A DNA stretch of 64,000 nucleotides, from positions 124,001 through 188,000 of the forward strand of contig JAYMTL010000011.1 in the NCBI GenBank assembly GCA_036897445.1, read 5' to 3'. Source of the DNA: Pelargonium tetragonum. Taxonomy: Eukaryota > Streptophyta > Magnoliopsida > Geraniales > Geraniaceae. The translations under genes were made by a program, and so were the position numbers. The notes under the pieces are model-generated. The model ran no database searches. It was not told the origin of the DNA and saw only the letters and a program-made list of their open reading frames with translations. Shown in pieces: positions 54,750 to 64,000 of the stretch. Position 1 is the stretch's first letter, and each line of letters starts with the position of its first letter.

Positions 54750-56000
54750 TTTTAGTCGTATCTTTTCCTTAATTTAGGTATATAAGGGCGCTTATGACAC
54801 ATAAAAAACCAAGGAAAACTCCTAAATTTATAATAAACCCTATTCGAGAAATACTACTATAATGACTTTTTGGTTAATTGAGATTTTTCACCCCCATAAA
54901 TATAAATAATAGAAGCCATAAAAAGGAGATTAAGCTTATATGAGTAAATACTTCTGTAATTGTAGTACAATTATTTTACTAAGATGCTCCTTTCAAGAGG
55001 GCTCATGAATAAGAAGAAAAGTTAGCCTCATTTATTAGATAGAAATAAAGTAGTAGTTTTAGGAACTGGATACAGTCAAAATAAAATCTCATCTCCTAGA
55101 GTTCCCATAGGTTGAAAAGCATAAAGAGTACTAGGGAAACAAGCCCTTAACTTAGCATGAAATAAGAGACTGTCCTCAATTCTTTGTAAGTTAAGACTGA
55201 AGAGAGAGACTAAAAGAGTATACTTCGTTCAAGAAAGTGGTAGCCATCTGCTCTTCCTTTTCAATAGGTCCTAAAATCAAACTTTTTAGAATGGACTTTA
55301 AAACTCAAAAAGTAAAAGCACTAACCACAATTCAAAAAAAAATTCTTGTATTTATCCGAATGAGGTAATTTCCTATTCTAAATAGAAAAAGCTTTATTTT
55401 CCAATATTAGTAGCGAGAAACTGGGAGATATGAAAAAGCAATTTTATACTTAGACATAAGTGCCCCAAACCCTATTGATTGAAGACCAAAATTTCTTTCG
55501 ATAAATAAGGAACTAAAAAGCAAGAGTAGCTATAGAAAATCTTTCTTTCCTATATTCTGGAAGCTCTACTCCTCAAGAACTGGGAGGAAGAATAAGGGGG
55601 AAATCTCAAGAAGACACGAGAGTAAAGCAAGAAGGAAAATAGAGGTATTCTGAAAAAAAAAAGTTAGAGTACCCTTTTTGATTAAAACTCGGCATATTCG
55701 AAAAATTCTATAGACCAGATACAAAAGAATATATAATACTCAAAGATCCCTACGGAAAACCGGCCTCGATATGACACTACAACCAAGAAAAAGGGATGCC
55801 TACTATAATAGGAAAATAAAAAGTTTGATGGAGATTCCTAGACAATCCTTATCTACAAATATTACAGAGTTTCCTGTTTACACCATAACTAAGCAGAATC
55901 CTAATACCTAATATAAGTAAGTTTTTAATGCTTTATTAGATGACTTCTAAAATGGGAAACCGGTTCTTTTTAAATAGAATCAATTACAAAATACAAATAC
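54750..56000. other. A-rich, purine-rich gene-free domain
   Basis: The plus strand is A-rich overall and strongly purine-rich around 55,500-55,670, where one 60-base line (55561) has 24 A and only 9 T. There are many AAG, GAGAG and GGAAG words. No open frame exceeds 60 codons on either strand despite the skew. Small GG..CC motifs are sparse but present. Polypurine DNA of this kind can form triplex or other non-B structure; that is inference only. No gene was recognised. Confidence 0.55.
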
Positions 56001-59000
56001 TGGTCTAAGACAGGACTATAACTATAGCTTGCAGTTTTTCTAGAACTTTTTTTTGTACCCCTAAAATTGACAACGAGGAGTATCGAATGAAGTATCCTGT
56101 AGTCTTTTACCTAAAGCAAAATTAGAATTCTGTGTATTTCCGTAAAACCCAAAAAATTCTTAGGTAGCGCTCTTTTATTGATAGAGTGTTTCCTTCTTTA
56201 GGGTTATTGTAAAAGCAGAGCCGCTTGGGGAAGACTTCTATCGGGTGTCTAAGATTTATACTTAGAAGCAAGCTAGCAAAATGTAAGGAAAAACTAACGG
56301 TTATATAAAGAGTATAAAAAATAAGAGTATATTCAGATAGTTTGTATAACTAAACAGTGGTATCAATGAAAAAATCCACTTTGGCTAGTAAATAGGATTA
56401 TAATAATATAAAAAACAGTAGCTAACCAGAAGCCGAAACGTCTAATAAAAGCTACCGAATTGAGAACTTGCGGTAATAAGAGATTCCTTTAATAGATTTA
56501 AATCCGTGGTACTTACTGTACTGGTCCTCAACATAGGCTTTGCCTTTTTCAAAACTTTTGCATTAACATTAGTATATAAAAAAAGTCCTTTTAATTTCAA
56601 AAATATCCTACTTCTTTTTTTAGAAGCAGAGTATCCTATTAAAAACTATAAAGCTTCTCTCGAGTCGTGCCCAGTTTATTAAGATCCAATTTTACTCATT
56701 TATATTTATATTGTACTACCTAAATTACGCGAGTAAAGAATTGACTGGATATGCTTTGCCAAAACTACTCTTTGGTAATAAAGTTACTAAAAGTCCCAAT
56801 TCTCCTTTGAACATTCTGGCAAAATCTCTTCGAAAAATAGCTATTGACTAAATTAAACAGTGCGAGGTTATAAAAAGTAAGAATTATCAATCAATTCGAC
56901 TAAATCCCGAAAATAGGAAATCCCCGGGACTCTTTAATATGGTAGCGCCCGGCTTGAGCTATCTGGTGCAAATAATTGCAAATAATCTCATTGACCCGTA
57001 ATTTTGGACGTGTACTTTATTTTTGTGTAATTTTAGGCTAGTTTCATTTTAATATCAGACGGTTTAAAGTTCCAAGGTTGTCTTATAGTGCAACTTCTAG
57101 TATCTAACTACGGGGGCCCTCGGCAAAAATAAGCCCGAAAATTCATTTGCAAGGCCTTTTCCGTACTCCTTTTAAGTTGGAAGATTTTATAGCGGGACCT
57201 GCAGACAAAGAAATAACAGTTAAATTAGGTTACTTATCTAAGGGGTTCCTCTTAAAAATAACTTTTCCTACTAGAAATTCAAATTTAAAATTAAGTTGAA
57301 TCGGCTATAAAGAGAAGGTTTTGCCTTCCTTCCCGATCGAGAATAAACTGAGGTTAATAGATAGTCTAAAATTCCTTAAAAGGCAGGGTACTGAGTACTG
57401 AAAGGGCTCTTAATAAGCATACTGCTGGAATATCGATGTAAAATACCCTTTTTTATAGGTCTGATTCCTACAATACTTCGTTTGAGATTAGCAAGAGAAC
57501 CTAAAAGCAATCAATCTGGTTATGCATCATAGGCACTTACTAAAAAGGGATTTTCTAATTTACTAAGCTTATTATCCGCACAATAGAGATTCGTGCCAAT
57601 AAAAGTGCCAAATATATTCTGTTATACTTTATTTTAGTTCCAGGAAGAATAGATAAATAATATACTCTAATAGACCATAACAAGAGCAAATTAACAACTT
57701 ATATACTAAAGAGTAAACTGGGCGAGCAGCACGCTTGAAGATTACAAGGGCTCATAAACTAGTAGTGAAGGGAAGCTGGGGCTTGTGTTTATCCCCCGGG
57801 ATATGGGGGTACAGTTAAAAGTATGCTATATAATACAAAAAGAGCGTATTACACAAATAGATGGATCTTACTATAGTCCAATCTTTATTTTATAATATTT
57901 TTTATAATACGCCCGGTATTCCGTTTCAGTAAATAAAAGAATCTTTAAAATAGTAAATTAGGGCTCTTTACAATAAACAAAGTCTTATATATACCAACAT
58001 ATCCATACAACTCTTTCTTTTATCCGGAGTTTAACTCATCATAATTCGATTCTGAGTCAGTACTCAATTTGTTAATTTATTGAGTCCCTTATAGCTCTTC
58101 AATCATAAGATCTCGAGGAGAGATAAGGACATACAGACACCGCTTTTTAGGTTTAGTACCTTCTGGAATCCCAGATATATTTAAAGGTTTCCTGGAAGCG
58201 TAAAGGGCCCCGCGTGTTTTTGTATTTACCCTTTTTTTCTGTATGGAATCCTATAGAGTCAAATACTTTTAAGAAAGAATGCCTGAATCGCAAAAATAAG
58301 AAAAGAAACTCATAGTTTACTTTTCATAAAGCTTAACCTAATTTTAGCTAGAAAAGGAACCCCTAACTAAAGTAAAGAACCCTTATTGGATATTACAGAG
58401 TTTGTAGCTTATAACGGAATCCTGCTTTCTCTTGCTTTTCAAGTTAACCTTTGCTTTGTGAAGATTCTAGTTTCGATTTGTATCAAATAAGTGACTCACA
58501 TTTTCGATAGGAGTCTTTTTTCTTCTTGTGTAACTAAGTAAACCTGGGGTTGAACATATAAAAAGTAAGAGTTTCTAGCTAACAAATTCTTATGCTAGTT
58601 AATTTAGCTTCCAAAAATATACCTGAATTTGCTAAACTAAGCCCTGTTAACTTCATAGCTTGACTGGAGAGAGTCCTTTAACAAGCTTAGGACCTACAAA
58701 AAAACGAATATTTTATTCTTTAGAAAAAAGGAATAACTAGAAAATTCTTTATTAATTGAATTTGACTTTTTACCCAATCCTGCCTTAATAAAATAAAAAG
58801 TGTAGCTCTAGTTTACTTATTAAAGGGTTTGAGGAGCATTAAAAAAAAAAGGATAAGGCGTAAGTTTATGAGTTTTAGTGCAGTTGTTTTATAAACAATA
58901 TACTAGAGCCCACTTTTTTGTAAATAAGTTCAGCTAAATTAGTAGGAGCGGGAATAATACTATCTATAAACTTTAACTCTCTAGCATTCAATACACACGA

Positions 59001-61338
59001 TTCTAAAAAGCATGTAAAGTAAGAAACTTTCTCGAAAAGGGTCCTAGTTGCAAAGGATTCCTATGAAATGGCAAATTTGCTAATTTGGAAATATCAAAAA
59101 GAGGGAGTCTCCTTACATATTAATACTATAGCCAACCAATCTAGACCTCTTTATTTATAACAAATGGATATTGTACAATCCGGACTTCTAACTTTTTTTT
59201 TATATTAAGAGGGATTCTTGAGACAGCCTACGGGCAAGCCTATTTAAATAAAAGAAAGGGGGAAACTCATATAATCGTATGTTTCCTTTATTACATTTAA
59301 GTTAGAGATAAGAGTCAAAAATTATACAAATTTATAGCTGACCAACCCTGCTCCCACGGTTACCGATCATCATATCAGCTCTCTTGTTGTATTGACACTT
59401 AAGATAACGGAAACCTCGTCGTGAAGAGCTGTTCCTAATTTGAGGTGTTCTTAAGTTCCTATATTCTTATATACATTGGAATTGATAAAGAACTAAAGGG
59501 TATCCCTCGACTACCATTGATGCTAGCAACACCGGCTAACAAGCTGCAAGAGAAGCTCTATCTTAAGTCCTTTTCAGTCTATCCTTTTACTGTCAATCAA
59601 GAAACTATGGAAAACCCATCCTAACAAACAAAGAAGAGATTCTGTTTATCTGTATTCGGTATCCTAAATTCCTTAGGTTCGTTTCCTGCTGGCACAGAGA
59701 AGATGTGGTTATTATATTTCGGCTCCTGCTAAATAAATAGAATTAGAACAAGGAAGATTTCTAGTTGGGAGTTTAAGATAGCTATTACAGTTGTTAATGA
59801 GTTTTAAGAGATTTAGTTCATTTTTTCATTTCAGGTTAGTAAGAAAGTTAGTACTCGACATAACAACCAAGATCATTAGCTACAGCAGAAAGGAGTAACC
59901 TACTCTATTGGGAATCCTTAAGACAAAAGCTTTTAGATATACTCGAGGACTTTTCAAATTAATTAAAGAAATAAGACAAACCCAACCCTTTCTCATTACT
60001 AGAGCAAAAGCCGAAATTTCTACTAAAAAGTCTTCCGAGATTATTAAAAGGGGAGAATGGAAACTGAAGAGAGCTTAGCCTTGAGGGCAAGGGTTAACTG
60101 TCTTATTATTCATAGGAGAAAGCGCTTTCGTTGTTTGTTAAAAAGAAACTCTTTTTATTTACAATGGGCATAGAATCTACAACTCGGGTGTGTACTAATA
60201 AAAACAAAGGACATAAGAAAGAAGGTATAGCTCCTACGATACTTATACGGAAGTAAGGAGTTTCCCGTTTTAATCAGGAAAATTGTAACTAGATTTTTTA
60301 CTGAACAGGGTGTTTAAACAAAGTAACTAAGTCGGGAGCAAGCCCCCTAGGATCCCTTTTGAGAAGCTGGGTTGTTGATATTTTAATAGGGGAGAAGTAC
60401 AAGAAACGCTGTTAGAAATTTTTAAGTAATGCAAGGCGTAAAAGATTTTAAATATAAGGATAAAGTAGAAATTCTAATCATAGTAAGAATTGTAAACGGG
60501 TTCAAGGCATTTACATTTAAAGGGGGAGTCTATTCAAGCATTTTTAGCTTCTCAATCACAGGGAAAATCTTATAGCTAAGTTAGTGACCCTTACCTTTTT
60601 TATACTAAACAAATAAGCCCTCATTCGTTTTTACAAGAGGAACGTAAGTTATATATAAGTGTCTTTTTCGTTACTTGGATATTAACTGTTTCTTACTTTT
60701 TCTAGGAATACTCATTCAGTAGTCTACTTAATTGAAGTTAACGCAAATTTGTCAGATGTAAAGCAAAAAGGTAGCTAAACAGGCAATAACGGAAAGAGTA
60801 TAGCTGCTTTAGAATTTAGAAGTGCTAAGAATTCCAGTACCCAGTAGTAGGAATCCTATTTTGTCGAGGTACAGTCCAATTTCCTTGTTTATGATTGTTC
60901 CAGTATAGTATCTAGAAAGGTGTTAAATGAAGGTTATTTCAATTTACACATTCCTGTAAGCAGGTATTTTATTAAGATTAAGCATTCCGCACCTAAACCC
61001 TAAAATAAATAGAAGTAGAAGCTTGCGAACTGTAAAAAAGAAAAGATAAAGATATTGGCACACCACCCAATCAGTACTTATCTTTCTTGGGTTAGATTTA
61101 TTTCATAATGCATAATATAATGGCCCTATAAAGAAATAAAGAATTGTGAATACTCAAAGTCTTAATTTAAGAAAAGACTTTTAAGCACTTCTACAAAGAA
61201 ACTGCATAATTCAAACCCACAGTGTACTTCTCCTTTTCGGTATATGGTGAAGTTAGGTTGTAGGTATTCCTTTATCTCATACTTTTCTATTTTATCTTGT
61301 TTTTTCAGATAAAAAGCTCTATAGGTCCCCCTTTTTCC

Positions 61339-61360
61339 AAGGTTTAGTATACTAAACCTT
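61339..61360. repeat. Perfect 22 bp palindrome
   Basis: AAGGTTTAGTA is followed directly by its exact reverse complement. Beyond a two-base mismatch on each side, three more T-A pairs extend the potential stem (61334-61336 with 61363-61365). About 0.04 palindromes of this length are expected by chance in 64 kb. It carries the AAGG...CCTT outer signature of the window's small palindromes, so it may be a long member of that family. On the plus strand it is followed by A residues, not T, so it does not look like an intrinsic terminator. Confidence 0.85.
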
Positions 61361-63644
61361 AAAAATAAAAACGGTTAAAGATTCACTTTCTCGAGCTCTC
61401 TAAAAGGTAGGAAGTTGAGCTAATATCTCGCCTCATTCTTAGTTTGTCAAAATTATTAGTAACAAAAAGACTCTAAAAGTTCGTACCGGGTAGGTTGGGC
61501 TCATTTCTATATCTAAAAACCTAAACAGCTCCCGAAAAGCGTTGGCTGAGAAGATGTTTTTTTATAATGAATACCGGGCGCTAATAACTTACCTTTTTAT
61601 TGACACTAGCTTTAAAAAGGAAGTTGTATTCTGCGCTGTATGTTATTTGGTTATTATTTATACTACAGTAACCCAGGTTTTCGGGATAAAAGGATACTCT
61701 CTAGGGCCCGGCAGTACAAAATTACCCGCTTCTCTTTAATACACTTTTTTTGTCTTATTCAGAGGGATATTCAAATATCCTAGTTAATACAACAGTAAAA
61801 AAGCTTTTGATGGGGTATGTGACTTCGCTTAAACCAGTTGAGACTCACTATTGAGGGGGCTACTTTTATAAAAAGAGGGGAATAAAGAAAATAAGAGGTT
61901 GCGCTCTAAAGGGATCCTTATGTGCAAGTTCAAAACCGAGATTCTTCTTAAAAAGAGAATTTAGGCTGGGAATAAGGAAAGCAAAAATCAATTTTTTGTT
62001 TGGACAGGGATATCACTTACTCTTTAATTTGTGAATATAAGAATAGAGCCCCCTTCAGCTAAAGCGTCTACCTATTTCGGTAACAAAGAGGGGTTTTTTA
62101 TAAATTAAGAACTCTTAGATACTTTGTTATTTGTGGATTTTTTGGGAAATTTTAAATATAAAAGAGGGTACTTAGATCTTCTAACTGGCTTTGTAAAAGC
62201 AAAAAGGTATCCCTTAATTAGGAGTAGCCTTCTCTTTTTTGTTTGTTAGAGTATTAGAAATCTCGTTTGTAAAGTAAATAGTATGCCAGGTTCTCTAGTA
62301 AAAATCTTTCGGTAGTAGCTCCATATAAATTACCGATTTAAGTAGGTTCAAGAATTACAATGATAATATATAAAAAGGTAGGGATTTGCTATAGTGTTTT
62401 TATCCAGTCCAGGTATGAACCTTATTAAAGTTATTTTTAACCGCAGTCAATTTTGATTCGTTAATTAATAATATTATGTACAAATAGTACGGGCTTATTT
62501 TGGTAATTTTGTCAAGGGAATTTTGACTTCTTAGAAAGGAGGCTTTTTTAGGCTTCCGCAGTATGGAGGTTCCCGCCTAAGTTTCTTCTGTTTATATAAC
62601 TTTATGCAATATACCCTTAAAACTCTAGGAGTTAGGCCTATCTGATTTCGGTTGTTAAGTCTAAAAAAAGGAGTGTCTCACTCGCTTTATACATAGAAGC
62701 TCCTCAACTTTCTACGGGCCCTATAAAAAAAAAGGTATAGCATTAGACTTCTTCTGAGAATATTTTATATCGTACTAAACCCGTTTTTTCCTAGTGAACT
62801 TGCACAAAGTTAAAGGGTCAATATCCTCTGCTAAACCTTCATATATCCTCGTGTATTAATATTGAAAATTATCTCTTTCAAGGCAACTCCTATTTCCAAT
62901 ATATTTATCTATTTATTATTATTACCCTTCCTCCGGAACTCTATTATAGAGTAAAATCTATCTTTTTTTTTCTTAAACTTTATTAAGGGGTTAGTATAAG
63001 TCGAGCTTTGCTGTATACCAGGAATTATAAAATTACCACTAAAATTACAAAGGGCTAATACTTCTCCGACCTAAGTCTCCTTTTTTTGACAAAAGCTCAG
63101 TGCCCCGGATTCAATTAGAGTGAAAGCCTAATGAGTACTAATAAGTAAGCGTCCTGGTTCAGACTTATTACCTATACCTACGAGGGGCCCATTTAGTTAG
63201 CAGAATCTCGAAAACAACTTGGTAATACACTATATTTCACATATTTGTGATTAAATAAGTAAAAAAAAATAAGAGCATTTCCAGGAGATCTCTTTATATT
63301 TAAGGGAGACCCGCTTTTATTTATTAAAATTCCTTTAATACTGCACAACCCCCTTGTGATGGAGTTATTCCCGCTAAAGGAACTCAGAAAATAGGAGATC
63401 CAAAAAATTTAGTACCGATCAAATTCATTTTTATAAAACCTCTTTCGTAGGATACATTTCTATAAAACTAAACCGGAGTGTTTACCGGTGGGTGCTGCTT
63501 AAAAATACAAGTTTATTTAAGCAATTAGATAGGAAAACTCAATATAGAATAAATAGTTTATGTGGGAGGTACAATAACCGCGAGTTTATAAGTGGGGTTC
63601 TCTTTAGTATCCCTCATCTTCACTCAAGAATACTAAAGAAAATA

Positions 63645-63651
63645 GGGGGGG
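63645..63651. repeat. G7 homopolymer
   Basis: Seven consecutive G residues stand in AT-rich DNA close to the window's right end. No other G-runs lie near enough to suggest a quadruplex. Confidence 0.9.
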
Positions 63652-64000
63652 TAAGAGCTTAACCGGCCGGCGTGCTCTATACTCTATACTAAAGTAGTCA
63701 TTTTAAGAAAGTGGTATAATTATAATAAAAGGGATGTTCTCTTTGCGGGCAAGGGGGCTTTGTTACATTCATATTTTTAAAAGTCTTTGGCAGAGTGTAT
63801 AAGAAACTATATACCCGAAAGGTTTCTTTTATTCGAGAAGGCTCTAGGAGAGCTCCTGCTTACTAGACAGGTGAGGCCCTTAGAACTGCCAAAACGACAT
63901 AAAGCAGTGTTATATTATTAATATTAATAAGTCTTTTAGTGTTTTTCCGGTTTTATTTTAAGACACAGAGCTCTTTTTTTAAACCCACACGGGATTCCTT

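Larger units (their letters stand above)
49660..54750. other. Gene-free AT-rich segment, background texture
   Basis: After about 49,660 the plus strand turns from A-rich to T-rich and the small palindromes return (GGAATCC at 51288 and 51742, GGATTCC at 53103). Open frames are 50169-50417 (+, 82 codons) and 52615-52821 (-, 68 codons). The former spans the 26 bp palindrome, and neither has a recognised family. Three TACTG units are at 50184-50198 and an ATT microsatellite at 53525-53538. No RNA gene was recognised. Confidence 0.65.
2430..63998. repeat. Dispersed GGA(A/T)TCC palindromic motif family
   Basis: Exact GGAATCC starts at 2430, 4050, 5544, 9978, 12684, 19813, 21440, 26730, 27284, 45594, 47440, 51288, 51742, 58165, 58245, 58416, 59911 and 60850. 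GGATTCC starts at 2586, 10844, 12977, 14738, 15660, 16145, 32537, 37127, 38020, 40751, 44598, 53103, 59055 and 63992. That is 32 found by eye against about 4 expected from base composition. Flanks are usually purine before and pyrimidine after. Variants with other centres (GGATCC about 20 copies against about 6 expected, plus GGAATTCC, GGGAACCC and AAGGCCTT) fill the gaps. The rearranged control GGT(A/T)ACC gave only about 5. No wider homology surrounds the copies, so they are not pieces of one transposon. Confidence 0.75.
56000..64000. other. Gene-free AT-rich segment, background texture
   Basis: No gene recognised over 8 kb; the only open frame above 60 codons is 61542-61739 (+, 65 codons). 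GGAATCC copies cluster at 58165, 58245 and 58416, and further exact motifs occur at 59055, 59911, 60850 and 63992. TATAAAAAGG is at 62369-62378. From about 61,700 to 63,300 the plus strand is T-rich. A G7 run lies at 63645-63651. The 22 bp palindrome at 61339-61360 is listed separately. Confidence 0.65.

Noticed and set aside
1-64000. CRISPR array, insertion sequence, LTR or other mobile element
   Set aside because: No regularly spaced identical repeats, no terminal inverted repeats with an enclosed reading frame and no transposase-like or polymerase-like frame were seen.

Overview
This 64 kb window appears to be gene-free. I read it on both strands for coding regions, tRNA and rRNA signatures, introns, mobile elements and CRISPR arrays, and found none I can defend. 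G+C is roughly one third by eye. The longest open frame is 101 codons (21711-22016, +). A random sequence of this composition and length, read in six frames, should give a longest stop-free run of about 120 codons, so the open frames look like chance.

The organism cannot be fixed from the sequence. TG and CA are clearly below expectation in hand-counted samples, while CG is only mildly low. That is the reverse of CpG-decayed nuclear DNA. Together with purine/pyrimidine tracts and the absence of genes, this best fits non-coding DNA of a large, gene-poor organelle genome, such as an expanded plant or algal mitochondrial or plastid genome. This is a low-confidence inference. A fragmented or heavily edited mitochondrial genome, unusual nuclear intergenic DNA, or a simulated sequence are alternatives.

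The sequence is not featureless. First, it has a pervasive short-range grammar in which purine runs pass into pyrimidine runs, so small palindromes of the type RGG-A(A/T)T-CCY recur throughout. I found at least 32 exact GGAATCC or GGATTCC copies against about 4 expected. Second, it holds a few discrete structures: a perfect 26 bp palindrome (50332-50357), a perfect 22 bp palindrome (61339-61360), a 14 bp inverted repeat enclosing a nested hairpin (13315-13412), and a 19 bp perfect tandem duplication (39056-39093). Third, it is mosaic in composition. T-rich and A-rich domains alternate, with a sharp switch near 31,560. Two stretches (about 46,020-46,620 and 48,420-49,660) have near-normal TG/CA frequencies and few of the small palindromes, so they may be inserted or differently derived DNA.

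Layout: 1-11,900 background; 11,900-13,820 T-rich; 13,820-22,100 background; 22,100-23,400 A-rich; 23,400-29,000 background; 29,000-31,560 T-rich; 31,560-32,350 A-rich; 32,350-46,020 background; 46,020-49,660 contains the two atypical islands; 49,660-54,750 background with the 26 bp palindrome; 54,750-56,000 A-rich; 56,000-64,000 background with the 22 bp palindrome. No gene cooperation can be described because no gene was found.
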